The notes beneath the pieces were generated by a model that did not search any database, had not been told where the DNA came from, and saw nothing but the letters and a program-made list of their open reading frames with translations. 64,000 nt of DNA, from assembly GCF_016464375.1 (NCBI RefSeq), contig NZ_JADDIU010000003.1, forward strand, positions 62,001 to 126,000, written 5' to 3'. Shown in pieces: positions 30,383 through 39,110 of this stretch; the stretch's first letter is position 1; the number at the start of each line of letters is the position of its first letter. This DNA is from Bacillus renqingensis. GTDB taxonomy: Bacteria > Bacillota > Bacilli > Bacillales > Cytobacillaceae. The position numbers and the translations under genes were made by a program.

Positions 30383-30425
30383 GGTGTCAGGCACCATGTG
30401 AAAATTTCACATGGTGCCTGACACC
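30383..30425. repeat. 43-bp palindromic dispersed repeat, copy 1
   Basis: Two 21-base arms, perfectly complementary around one central base; the left arm begins GGTGTCAGGCACCATGTG. A second copy, the same except at the centre, is at 55924-55968. It lies directly behind the yqgE terminator. No U tract follows, so it is not simply a terminator. Such GGTGTCAGGCACC palindromes recur in Bacillaceae genomes in my recollection and look like REP-type elements. Confidence 0.88.
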
Positions 30426-30518
30426 AATATCGTAAAAATTGGCAAGGGTTCATCATAGAAAAATGTCGGTTAATCGGATAGAATAGAACATGTGATAATA
30501 TGCCTTGAAAAGGATGTG

Positions 30519-32636
30519 TTGATAAAATTGAATAGGAAGAAAAAGAAGAAAAAGTCACATGTTCCTTTTCGCTTGAACATGTTATTCTTTGTTGTATTTA
30601 TGCTTTTTTCTATCTTAATTCTCCGTCTTGGGGAAATTCAGATTGTCTTTGGCGATGATTTCAAACGGGAAATTGAGCGCACAGATGATGTTACGGTAAG
30701 CAATCCGGTACCGCGGGGGAAAATGATAGACCGTAATGGGAAGGTTATTGTTGATAATACCCCATTGAATGCGATTACTTATACAAAATATCAGAATACC
30801 AGCCAAAAAGAAATGGTTGATACAGCAGATAAATTAGCCAAAATCATTGACATTGACACCTCCAAGATTCGCGATCGTGACAAAAAAGATTATTGGCTTG
30901 TAAAACATCCTAAGAAAGCAAAAAAATTAATCAGCCAAAAAGAATGGGCGCTATACGATGATAAGAAATGGGAATATAAGAAAATCTATCAATTACAGCT
31001 TGATAGAATCAATGAATCTGAGATTAATCATTTTTCAAAAGAAGAGATGAAGGCAACTGCCATCTTTAAAAAGATGAACAGCGGTTATGCGCTGGCACCA
31101 CAGATTATTAAAAATAAGGATGTTAGTGCAAAAGAATTTGCCGCTGTCAGCGAAAATTTAGAGAACCTTCCCGGCGTAGATACGACTACTGACTGGGAAC
31201 GAAAATATGTCGGCGGGGATACATTGAAATCGATTTTAGGTTCAGTCTCTTCAGCAGAGGAAGGTCTGCCTAAAGAAGACCTGGAAAAATATATGGCCCG
31301 CGACTATAGCCGCAATGACCGTGTCGGAAAAAGTTATCTGGAATTACAATATGAAGATGTCCTGCACGGCCAAAAAGCAAAGGTTAGCAACAAGACCGAT
31401 AAAGCGGGAAATGTCTTGTCACAACAAGTGATCTCAGAAGGCAATCGCGGAAAAGACCTCGTCTTGACCATCGATACCGAGCTCCAAAAAAAGGTCGAAA
31501 AAATTATCGAGGAGGAAATGTGGAAGGCAAAGGGATCTGGCAACACCGGACTTTTGGACCGGGCCTTTGTCGTTTTGATGGACCCACATACCGGCGAAAT
31601 ACTATCACTAGCCGGGAAACAGCTTGTCAGGGATAAAGACAGTGGGAAACTAGAAATGCAGGACTATGCTCAAGGAACGTTTACGACTTCGTACAACGTC
31701 GGGTCTGCCGTTAAAGGGGCAACGATTTTAACCGGGTATAAAACAGGGGCAATCAAACCGGGAGATACCCTTGTTGACGAGCCAATAAAAATTGCTCACA
31801 CGCCGCCCAAAAAGTCGTGGAAAACCTTTGGAAGAATAAATGACCTTACAGCACTGAAGGTTTCATCAAACGTTTATATGTTTAAAACCGTGATTAAAAT
31901 AGCGAATGGGCATTATGTGTACAATCAACCATTGCAAATTGATCACGCGGCATTCGGGACGATTAGGAGATCATTCAGCCAGTTTGGTCTTGGGGTGCGG
32001 ACAGGGATTGATCTTCCAAATGAAATGAGCGGTTTTCCAGGTTCGGAAACCATACCAGGTAAGCTGATGGACCTTGCCATCGGCCAGTATGATACGTATA
32101 CACCGATTCAACTGGCACAATATGTATCAACGATTGCCAATGGTGGAAGTCGGATACAGCCCCATATTGTCAAGGAAATCCGTGAGCCGATTATGGATAA
32201 AGATGAATTGGGACCGATTATCGAAGAAATCCAGCCGAAGGTATTGAATCGCCTCGATATGAAGGATGCTTGGATTAAACGGGTGCAACAAGGATTTCAT
32301 ATGGTCACGCAGTCTGGTGGAACAGCCCACAGCTATTATAACGGTGTCAAATACGACCCTGCCGCAAAAACAGGAACAGCTGAAGCATTTTACTACGGCT
32401 CTCTTCGCAGTAAATGGGGAACGCCGGTGATGAACTTAAGTCTCGTTACTTTTGCGCCCTATCATAACCCGGAAGTGGCCATGGCTGTTGTCGTTCCATG
32501 GGCCTATCAAGGCAGCACCGGCCCAGCTATTAATGGAAATATTGGCAGAAGAGTGATGGATGCTTATTTCGACTTGAAGAAAAAACATGAATCCGATAAA
32601 GGAAAAAAAGCTGATACCAACCAGCCCAATCAATAG
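30519..32636 (+). CDS. pbpA: Class B penicillin-binding protein (PbpA/PBP2A type transpeptidase)
   Basis: A membrane-anchored transpeptidase of about 705 residues. A Lys-rich cytoplasmic start is followed by one membrane helix (LFFVVFMLFSILILRLGEIQ), a PBP dimer domain (about 60-300) and the transpeptidase domain. Active-site motifs: SxxK in NVGSAVKGA, SxN in VSSNVYMFK, and KTGT in AAKTGTAEAF. It cross-links peptidoglycan during rod-shaped growth. Starts GTG 30516, TTG 30519 and TTG 30528 are in frame; TTG 30519 is used because AAAGGA ends five bases upstream, but 30528 is possible. Not coupled to neighbours. Confidence 0.93.
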   Translation: MIKLNRKKKKKKSHVPFRLNMLFFVVFMLFSILILRLGEIQIVFGDDFKREIERTDDVTVSNPVPRGKMIDRNGKVIVDNTPLNAITYTKYQNTSQKEMVDTADKLAKIIDIDTSKIRDRDKKDYWLVKHPKKAKKLISQKEWALYDDKKWEYKKIYQLQLDRINESEINHFSKEEMKATAIFKKMNSGYALAPQIIKNKDVSAKEFAAVSENLENLPGVDTTTDWERKYVGGDTLKSILGSVSSAEEGLPKEDLEKYMARDYSRNDRVGKSYLELQYEDVLHGQKAKVSNKTDKAGNVLSQQVISEGNRGKDLVLTIDTELQKKVEKIIEEEMWKAKGSGNTGLLDRAFVVLMDPHTGEILSLAGKQLVRDKDSGKLEMQDYAQGTFTTSYNVGSAVKGATILTGYKTGAIKPGDTLVDEPIKIAHTPPKKSWKTFGRINDLTALKVSSNVYMFKTVIKIANGHYVYNQPLQIDHAAFGTIRRSFSQFGLGVRTGIDLPNEMSGFPGSETIPGKLMDLAIGQYDTYTPIQLAQYVSTIANGGSRIQPHIVKEIREPIMDKDELGPIIEEIQPKVLNRLDMKDAWIKRVQQGFHMVTQSGGTAHSYYNGVKYDPAAKTGTAEAFYYGSLRSKWGTPVMNLSLVTFAPYHNPEVAMAVVVPWAYQGSTGPAINGNIGRRVMDAYFDLKKKHESDKGKKADTNQPNQ

Positions 32637-32650
32637 TGGTTAATTGAATG

Positions 32651-32686
32651 AAACCTGTCTCGTTTTTGGAGACAGGTTTTTTTATA
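32651..32686 (+). terminator. Terminator of pbpA
   Basis: Perfect 11-bp stem AAACCTGTCTC / GAGACAGGTTT (32651-32661 with 32669-32679) and a T run. Confidence 0.93.
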
Positions 32687-32717
32687 ATATCAATTTGTAT
32701 CATTCGACTTTGAGAAT

Positions 32718-32902
32718 TGTCCAGCTCCACAAGGAAGGCTTCAGCAGCAACAGCATCGTTACGAAGGAAAAGCGGTAGCTTTTTCGAGGAGGCGCCAGCG
32801 GCTCGAGGTCACCAGTCCATCTGTCAAGAAGGCTAAAGAACAGCCTTCTCGCCGGCTCGTCTTGTGCTTGTCGCCGCTAGGCGGGCGCCTTGCGCTTTTC
32901 TT
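32718..32902. repeat. Structured dispersed repeat (about 185 bp) between pbpA and pstS
   Basis: GC-rich block bounded by TGTCCAGCTCCACAAGGAAG and GCGCCTTGCGCTTTTCTT. It folds on itself: GGCGCCAGCGGC near 32791 pairs with GCCGCTAGGCGGGCGCC near 32872, and an inner stem AGAAGGCT / AGCCTTCT (about 32828-32850) lies between. The wording matches a repeat family I recall from many Bacillus genomes. No open frame of note. Only one copy in this window. Confidence 0.75.
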
Positions 32903-32924
32903 ATTTACAAAAACTCAATATTTC

Positions 32925-32978
32925 TTTACGTATCCTTTACAAATCATTAAAACGCTGTTTACAGTCATCCTTTATTCT
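32925..32978 (+). promoter_or_regulatory. PhoP (Pho box) controlled promoter of the pst operon
   Basis: Four TTTACA-like hexamers in direct repeat, each separated by exactly five bases: TTTACG (32925), TTTACA (32936), TTAAAA (32947), TTTACA (32958). This 11-base period is the arrangement of B. subtilis PhoP boxes (TTAACA type). A plausible -10, TATTCT (32973-32978), begins nine bases after the last unit, as in PhoP-activated promoters. pstS starts at 33036. Confidence 0.88.
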
Positions 32979-33035
32979 TAAACATGTAAGGTAAGGCAAA
33001 CGTATTAATCATAAACCTTAGGGGGAATAAAGAAA

Positions 33036-33962
33036 ATGAAAAGTTTGAAAAAGTTAAGCCTAGTCACCATATTATTTGCGTTAATGGTTTTTATGGCTGC
33101 TTGTGGAAGCGGCGCTACGAATGGATCGGACAAAAAAGATAATACATCCTCAAAATCGGAAGATAAGCAACTTTCCGGCTTACTCGTTATTTCAGGTTCA
33201 TCTGCGATGCAGCCGCTCGTTGCCGCTGCTGCTGAAGAGTTTATGAATGAACATCCGAAAGTTGATATCCAAGTCAATGCCGGCGGTTCAGGTACTGGCC
33301 TTTCTCAAGTAGCTGAGGGATCTGTCCAAATTGGTAATTCAGACGTATTTGCTGAAGAAAAAGAAGGGGTTCCTGCTGACCAGCTTGTTGATCATAAAGT
33401 CGCGGTTGTTGGTATGACTGCCGCTGTTCATCCTAAAGTTGGCATTAAAGAGATTAAGAAAGAAGATTTAATCAAAGTGTTTACTGGCAAAATCACCAAC
33501 TGGAAAGAACTTGGCGGTAAAGACCAAAAGATTGTTTTGGTAAACCGTCCCGATTCATCAGGAACGCGCGCAGTATTCAATAAATTTGCCCTTGATGGGG
33601 CTACACCTGCTGAAGGTATTACCGAGGATTCTTCAAACACCGTTAAAAAGATTATCAGTGAAACGGAAGGAGCGATTGGCTACCTTGCTTTCTCCTACTT
33701 CACAGATGATTCGGTAACACCTCTAGCAATTGATGGTGTCGAAGCGACAGAAGAAAATGTACAATCTGGTAAATTTCCAGTTTGGGCCTACCAGCATTCT
33801 TACACCAAAGGGGAAGCAGGGGGGGTAGCAAAAGCGTTCTTAGACTACCTAATGTCAGACGATATCCAAAATACTTTATTAAAAGAGCAAGGATATCTCC
33901 CTGTGACAAAAATGAAAGTAGAACGCGATGCTAGTGGCAACCAAAAAGAAATCCAGCCTTAA
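33036..33962 (+). CDS. pstS: Phosphate-binding lipoprotein PstS
   Basis: A 308-residue lipoprotein. The signal ends in the lipobox MAAC with C23 as the lipidated residue, followed by a charged linker. The binding domain contains SGSSAMQPLV and GGSGTGLSQV, phosphate-contacting loops, and NRPDSSGTRAVF. It captures phosphate outside the membrane for PstCAB. RBS AGGGGGAA. A hairpin without T run follows, possibly protecting the pstS part of the mRNA. Confidence 0.96.
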   Translation: MKSLKKLSLVTILFALMVFMAACGSGATNGSDKKDNTSSKSEDKQLSGLLVISGSSAMQPLVAAAAEEFMNEHPKVDIQVNAGGSGTGLSQVAEGSVQIGNSDVFAEEKEGVPADQLVDHKVAVVGMTAAVHPKVGIKEIKKEDLIKVFTGKITNWKELGGKDQKIVLVNRPDSSGTRAVFNKFALDGATPAEGITEDSSNTVKKIISETEGAIGYLAFSYFTDDSVTPLAIDGVEATEENVQSGKFPVWAYQHSYTKGEAGGVAKAFLDYLMSDDIQNTLLKEQGYLPVTKMKVERDASGNQKEIQP

Positions 33963-33986
33963 TACTTGGGTGAAATTTTGACAAAC

Positions 33987-34015
33987 AGGGTAAATGCTAG
34001 TGTGGCATTTACCCT
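33987..34015 (+). other. pstS-pstC intercistronic hairpin
   Basis: Perfect 11-bp stem AGGGTAAATGC / GCATTTACCCT (33987-33997 with 34005-34015), no U run. In binding-protein operons such stems act as mRNA stabilisers or partial terminators and raise the level of the binding protein; that role here is inferred. Confidence 0.6.
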
Positions 34016-34045
34016 ATTACGACGTATTCAAGAGGAGTTTGGTAG

Positions 34046-34975
34046 ATGATGGAAAAGCTTCTTTTACCTGCAAAAGATAGACTACTAAAATCAAAGAGTA
34101 GCAGGCTGGATGGGGAATTTCGCGGTAAACTGATTGTCCTATTGTGTGCAGCCATAATGATATCGGCTACGATTGCCATTACTATTTTCCTGGGAACAAA
34201 AGGACTGCAATCCTTTACGAAAAACGGGATTAGTTTTATCGAGTTTTTAACAAGCACCAAATGGAATCCTACCGATAAAGCAAACCCCGCATATGGTGTC
34301 CTTCCGTTTATTTTTGGATCCTTTGCGGTTACCTTTCTCTCAGCGCTGATTGCAGCACCATTAGGGATTGGCGGTGCTATCTTTATGACAGAAATTGCGC
34401 CATCGTGGGGCAGAAAAATTCTCCAGCCGGTGGTAGAACTGCTCGTCGGAATTCCATCAGTTGTATACGGATTTATTGGACTTACCGTTTTAGTTCCGTT
34501 TATCAGGGAACATGCTGGTGGGTTAGGTTTTAGCTTGCTCTCTGGAACGATTGTCCTCGCTATAATGATTTTACCGACGATTACGACAATCGCTACGGAT
34601 GCCATGAGTTCACTTCCCAACCATCTGCGTGAAGGATCCTATGCTTTAGGCGCCACCAGATGGCAGACGATTCGAAAAGTGTTAGTACCTGCGGCTCTGC
34701 CTTCCTTATTAACCGCCATCATCCTTGGGATGGCCAGGGCATTTGGTGAAGCTTTAGCCGTTCAAATGGTGATCGGAAACGTAAGGGATATGCCGTCAAG
34801 TATTTTGGATGCATCGGCAACATTAACGACCATTATTACGTTAAACATGGGACATACCACCTATGGCAGCGTGGAGAATAACACGCTATGGTCAATGGGG
34901 CTAATTTTATTAATCATGTCCTTCGCGTTCATACTCCTTATTCGTTATCTATCATCAAGGAGGAAGTTACGATGA
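34046..34975 (+). CDS. pstC: Phosphate ABC transporter permease PstC
   Basis: Product of 309 residues with six membrane helices and the binding-protein-dependent permease loop near residue 190-215 (LREGSYALGATRWQTIRKVLVPAALP), which docks on the ATPase. Forms the channel with PstA. Its stop overlaps the pstA start as ATGA. Start ATG 34046 or ATG 34049. Confidence 0.94.
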   Translation: MMEKLLLPAKDRLLKSKSSRLDGEFRGKLIVLLCAAIMISATIAITIFLGTKGLQSFTKNGISFIEFLTSTKWNPTDKANPAYGVLPFIFGSFAVTFLSALIAAPLGIGGAIFMTEIAPSWGRKILQPVVELLVGIPSVVYGFIGLTVLVPFIREHAGGLGFSLLSGTIVLAIMILPTITTIATDAMSSLPNHLREGSYALGATRWQTIRKVLVPAALPSLLTAIILGMARAFGEALAVQMVIGNVRDMPSSILDASATLTTIITLNMGHTTYGSVENNTLWSMGLILLIMSFAFILLIRYLSSRRKLR

Positions 34976-35859
34976 AAAGTAAAACAGCCGATCGAATCGC
35001 GACAGCGGTTTTTGTTGTCATTGCCATTATGATTACAGCTATTCTTGCCGGATTATTTTTCTATATTTTCATTAAGGGATTTAAGTATATTTCGTTTGAT
35101 TTTTTAACTTCCCCTTCAAGTAACGTACGGGCTGGCGGAGGCATCCGCGATCAATTATTTAATTCGTTTTATGTCCTTTTTATCACGATGTTGATTACAG
35201 TTCCTATTGGGGCAGGCGGCGGGATCTATATGGCCGAATATGCAAAGCCGGGAAAGGTTACAGACTTCATTCGGACCTGTATTGAAGTATTATCATCGTT
35301 GCCATCGATTGTCATTGGGATGTTTGGCTTATTGGTATTTGTCAATACAACTGGCTGGGGCTATACGATTTTAGGCGGGGCTTTGGCACTGACGGTGTTC
35401 AATTTGCCTACGATGGTCCGTACGACGGAAGATGCGCTCCGGGCTGTACCGCGTGACTTGAAAGAGGCAAGCCTAGCCTTAGGGGTCACCCATTGGCATA
35501 CGATTAAAACGGTTATGCTGCCGGCGGCCTTTCCGTCAATCTTAACCGGGGCCATCCTTGCTGCCGGCCGGGTGTTTGGGGAAGCTGCAGCCCTGTTATT
35601 TACTGCCGGGCTTTCAACACCAAGACTGGATTATTCAAACTGGAATCCATTTTCAGAACAATCGCCATTGAATATTTTCCGCCCTGCCGAGACGCTGGCC
35701 GTTCACATCTGGTCTGTGAATACGCAAGGATTAATTCCAGATGTCGAAGCAGTTTCAAGCGGCTCTGCTGCTGTCCTCGTCATTTCGATACTGATATTTA
35801 ATTTAGCGGCTCGTCTTCTAGGCAGTTTCATCCATAAGCGAGTAACCGCAACAAAATAA
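34972..35859 (+). CDS. pstA: Phosphate ABC transporter permease PstA
   Basis: A 295-residue permease with six helices; the EAA-type loop is DLKEASLALGVTHWHTIKTV near residue 160. ATG 34972 overlaps the pstC stop and is preceded by AAGGAGG; the longer frame back to 34888 is rejected. Partner of PstC. Confidence 0.94.
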   Translation: MKSKTADRIATAVFVVIAIMITAILAGLFFYIFIKGFKYISFDFLTSPSSNVRAGGGIRDQLFNSFYVLFITMLITVPIGAGGGIYMAEYAKPGKVTDFIRTCIEVLSSLPSIVIGMFGLLVFVNTTGWGYTILGGALALTVFNLPTMVRTTEDALRAVPRDLKEASLALGVTHWHTIKTVMLPAAFPSILTGAILAAGRVFGEAAALLFTAGLSTPRLDYSNWNPFSEQSPLNIFRPAETLAVHIWSVNTQGLIPDVEAVSSGSAAVLVISILIFNLAARLLGSFIHKRVTATK

Positions 35860-35874
35860 AAAGGTGGGAGTCAG

Positions 35875-36696
35875 ATGGTAACAGCCATAAAGGAGAGAAC
35901 AACCGTGGAAGTAACGGTTCAAAGCAAGAGTGAATTCCAACCGGAAAATATCTTAACAGTCAACAATTTGGAGGTTTTCTACGGGGAAAAACGTGCCGTT
36001 AATGGAATTTCAATGATTGTTGAAAAAAATGCTGTAACGGCACTAATCGGCCCGTCAGGGTGCGGGAAGTCTACCTTTTTACGCAGTATTAATCGGATGA
36101 ATGATCTGATCCCCGGGGCAAGTGCAAAAGGTGAAATCGTTTATGAAGGTCTCAACATTTTGTCTGATGATATAAATGTAGTGGCCTTACGCAAGGAAAT
36201 CGGTATGGTGTTTCAAAAGCCAAATCCCTTTCCTAAATCTATTTATGAAAATATTACCCATGCTCTTAAATTTGCAGGCATTAAAAAGAAGAGTCTGTTA
36301 GATGAAATCGTTGAAGAAAGTTTAAAAAAGGCTGCATTATGGGATGAGGTGAAGGACAGGCTTGATAAATCAGCATATTCCCTTTCAGGAGGTCAGCAAC
36401 AGCGCCTTTGCATAGCCAGAACCATTGCCATGAAACCAACCGTTATCCTGCTCGATGAGCCATCATCCGCGCTGGATCCCATTTCGAATGCGAAGATCGA
36501 GGATCTAATTGTAAAGTTAAAAAAGGATTACTCGATTATGATTGTTACACATAATATGCAGCAGGCATCCCGTGTTTCTGACAAAACGGCCTTCTTTTTA
36601 AGCGGTGATTTAATTGAATATGACCACACTGAAAAGATCTTCACTAATCCATCTGTCAAAAAAACCGAGGAATACATTTCCGGACGGTTCGGATAA
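35875..36696 (+). CDS. pstB1: Phosphate ABC transporter ATPase PstB, first copy
   Basis: A 273-residue ATPase. Walker [10 protein letters not shown] is near residue 60, signature [10 protein letters not shown] near 170, and Walker B VILLDEP after it. The 25-residue N-terminal extension ([11 protein letters not shown]) is longer than in the second copy. Drives PstCA. B. subtilis likewise has two PstB genes (pstBA, pstBB) in tandem. Confidence 0.94.
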   Translation: MVTAIKERTTVEVTVQSKSEFQPENILTVNNLEVFYGEKRAVNGISMIVEKNAVTALIGPSGCGKSTFLRSINRMNDLIPGASAKGEIVYEGLNILSDDINVVALRKEIGMVFQKPNPFPKSIYENITHALKFAGIKKKSLLDEIVEESLKKAALWDEVKDRLDKSAYSLSGGQQQRLCIARTIAMKPTVILLDEPSSALDPISNAKIEDLIVKLKKDYSIMIVTHNMQQASRVSDKTAFFLSGDLIEYDHTEKIFTNPSVKKTEEYISGRFG

Positions 36697-36708
36697 GGGG
36701 GAATATCG

Positions 36709-37482
36709 ATGTCTATCCAGACATTAACAAGAGAAATTTTCGATGTGAAAGACTTAAATTTATGGTATGGTGATCACCATGCATTAAAAGGTATTTACTT
36801 TCCCATCCAAAAGAAAGAGGTAACAGCCATGATTGGCCCGTCAGGGTGCGGGAAATCGACATTTCTAAAGACTCTTAACTTGATGAATAAAATGATTGCA
36901 AATGTGAAAATAACCGGTGAAGTGAAGTTTGACGGGCAAAATATCTTACACCCGAAAACGGACTTAGTAGAATTGCGAAAACATGTTGGCATGGTCTTTC
37001 AAAAGGGAAATCCGTTCCCGCAGTCGATTTATGATAATGTGGCCTACGGGCCAAGAATACATGGAATCAAGAAAAAAACTCATCTTGATGAAATTGTCAC
37101 AAAAGCATTAATGGATGTGGCATTATGGGATGAAGTAAAGGATCGTTTAACGGCACCTGCCTTAGGATTATCAGGCGGACAGCAGCAGAGGTTATGTATC
37201 GCCAGGGCACTCGCGACAAAACCGGATGTGTTGTTAATGGATGAACCAACCTCCGCTCTTGACCCGATTTCAACTTTGAAAATCGAGGAACTTATTTTTG
37301 AGTTGAAGGAAAAATATACGATTGTCATTGTGACCCACAATATGCAGCAAGCTGCAAGAGTTTCTGATAAAACGGCCTTTTTCTTAATGGGAGAATTAAT
37401 TGAACTTAGTGAAACTTCAACGATATTCTCCATGCCAAAAGATTCACGGACGGAAGACTATATTACAGGAAGATTTGGGTGA
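36709..37482 (+). CDS. pstB2: Phosphate ABC transporter ATPase PstB, second copy
   Basis: A 257-residue ATPase very similar to the preceding gene, with Walker [19 protein letters not shown] and [12 protein letters not shown]. It starts 12 bases after pstB1 with AAGGGGGA as RBS and runs into phoU. The two may form a heterodimer or act alternately; the sequence does not show which. Confidence 0.94.
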   Translation: MSIQTLTREIFDVKDLNLWYGDHHALKGIYFPIQKKEVTAMIGPSGCGKSTFLKTLNLMNKMIANVKITGEVKFDGQNILHPKTDLVELRKHVGMVFQKGNPFPQSIYDNVAYGPRIHGIKKKTHLDEIVTKALMDVALWDEVKDRLTAPALGLSGGQQQRLCIARALATKPDVLLMDEPTSALDPISTLKIEELIFELKEKYTIVIVTHNMQQAARVSDKTAFFLMGELIELSETSTIFSMPKDSRTEDYITGRFG

Positions 37483-38147
37483 TGTTCATGAATACGAGAT
37501 CTAAATTTGACCAAAATTTAAAAGAGTTAAAATCACTGCAATTAAACATGGCCGCGGAAGCAGAAACGGCCATCAAAAATGCTATGCTGGCTCTATTGAA
37601 CCAAGATATCGGACTTGCGAGTAAAGTGATGAATGGTGATCAGGTAATCGATGATCTGGAGTATGATATTCACGAAAAAGTACTGCAGCTGATTGCACAG
37701 CAATCGCCTGTTGCCAAAGATTTGCGAAGATTACATGTCGCATTAACAGTCTCATCTGAAGTCGAACGGTTAGGGGATATTGCTGTTAACATTGCCAAAT
37801 CAGTTGTCCATATTGGAAATGAAAAATATCTGAAAGAACTGAGTGAAATCCCCAAAATGATGGAAATGGCAACAGAGATGCTAACCGAGGCGATTACCGC
37901 ATTTTATTCCGAAGATCCGGCCCTTGCCAAAAAATGCGCGGAGAAGGATGATCAGGTAGACGAAATGTTTGGTGACATACTCAAGGAATTGCTAACTTAT
38001 ACTCCACAAAATCCAGATTCTACCAATCAAATTATCCAGTTGGCATTTGTCTGCCGTTCTATCGAAAGAATAGCTGACCATTCTACGAATATAGCGGAGA
38101 ATGTTATCTACCTTGAAACAGGCAAACGATACAATCTCAATGCTTAA
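37482..38147 (+). CDS. phoU: Phosphate signalling protein PhoU
   Basis: A 221-residue all-helical protein with two PhoU repeats, each holding metal-binding acidic motifs (GDQVIDDLEYDIHEK and EKDDQVDEMFGDIL) and RxxERxxDhxxNIAE-type segments (SEVERLGDIAVNIAKS, RSIERIADHSTNIAEN). It damps Pst transport and Pho signalling. ATG 37482 overlaps the pstB2 stop by one base; ATG 37488 would give MNTRSKF and is also possible. The B. subtilis pst operon, as I recall it, lacks phoU. A terminator follows. Confidence 0.93.
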   Translation: MFMNTRSKFDQNLKELKSLQLNMAAEAETAIKNAMLALLNQDIGLASKVMNGDQVIDDLEYDIHEKVLQLIAQQSPVAKDLRRLHVALTVSSEVERLGDIAVNIAKSVVHIGNEKYLKELSEIPKMMEMATEMLTEAITAFYSEDPALAKKCAEKDDQVDEMFGDILKELLTYTPQNPDSTNQIIQLAFVCRSIERIADHSTNIAENVIYLETGKRYNLNA

Positions 38148-38167
38148 AACAATACGAACCATCAGCC

Positions 38168-38197
38168 AGATGAGACATTTTGTCCTCATCTTTTTTT
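38168..38197 (+). terminator. Terminator of the pst-phoU operon
   Basis: Stem AGATGAG / CTCATCT (38168-38174 with 38185-38191), extended by an inner ACA/TGT, then a run of T. The rest of the 289-base gap to the next gene is AT-rich with no clear feature. Confidence 0.8.
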
Positions 38198-38436
38198 GTC
38201 GAATTTTACTCATTATTCATCCTTCATCATGTCAAATCTGATCGTTTCGCTTCTATTATTCATCCTGCTAAAAAATTTCCCGGTCTCAACCCTATATTTT
38301 TAAAGGCGGGGCAAATTCCGACAATTTGCGTTTATTGTATGGTTTTCACTCTGATGGTACGATTATCTTATCAACTATTATTCATATTTTTTTTATTTTA
38401 AACATAGATTGATTGTTTAGGGAGACGGAGGATACC

Positions 38437-39108
38437 ATGCTTCATGACATTATTAAATTGAGAGAGGACGGGCTATCGTTTCGCAGAATTGCCGCTGAAC
38501 TAAATACAACGGTTGGTAAGGTGCAGTATCGTTGGAATAAATGGATGGAAAACCAAGAATGTAAAGGACAACAGCGGGTGAATTCACCGGAAACGGCGGC
38601 GGAGTTATCACCGGAACGTGAGCTGCTGCCGGCCTTTATTCCTGTAAAAGGGGAACTTAGTGTAAGGTTGGTTTCATCCCAAAAAATAATTCTCTTTTGG
38701 GAGGTATCTGCTTTAGCTGATACAGTAATCGAATCCTACTTTGACATCTGTTTATCAGAGCTCGTTTCGGTTATGAGGATTTATGATGTAACAGATATCA
38801 TCTTTGACGGGAAGAATGCCCATCACTTTTATGAAATCACCGTGCCTTATAAACATGGACATTGGTTTGTAAAAGGGTTGACAGCGAATCGAAGCTATAT
38901 AGCGGAACTAGGTGTTCTTTTACCGACTACGGGCTATTTTCCCCTCCTTCGATCCAATTGTATTCAAACTCCAAAACTTGAATGGTCCAGTAATCTGTTG
39001 AGTCATGACCAGCTAGAAATGCTGCGCTATGAAGCAAAACCTCCAAGATGGAACGACTATGTTAGTACTTACAGCTATTATGGAGAAGAAGATTCTGGAA
39101 AGGAGTAG
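38437..39108 (+). CDS. DUF4912 protein with N-terminal HTH-like segment
   Basis: A 223-residue soluble protein. Residues 1-37 (KLREDGLSFRRIAAELNTT) read as a helix-turn-helix of the Trp-repressor/homeodomain-like sort. From about residue 70 the sequence fits DUF4912: VRLVSSQKIILFWEVS, then the AELGVLLP and PLLRSNCIQTP segments. DUF4912 is found beside glycosyltransferases in bacilli and cyanobacteria; its function is unknown. ATG 38437 has GGAGG upstream. The glycosyltransferase gene starts two bases after its stop, so the two are surely linked. Confidence 0.8.
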   Translation: MLHDIIKLREDGLSFRRIAAELNTTVGKVQYRWNKWMENQECKGQQRVNSPETAAELSPERELLPAFIPVKGELSVRLVSSQKIILFWEVSALADTVIESYFDICLSELVSVMRIYDVTDIIFDGKNAHHFYEITVPYKHGHWFVKGLTANRSYIAELGVLLPTTGYFPLLRSNCIQTPKLEWSSNLLSHDQLEMLRYEAKPPRWNDYVSTYSYYGEEDSGKE

Positions 39109-39110
39109 CT

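Noticed and set aside
38180-38401. 73-residue open frame after the phoU terminator
   Set aside because: Begins in the terminator stem, has no RBS, and its hydrophobic AT-rich translation has no gene-like pattern.
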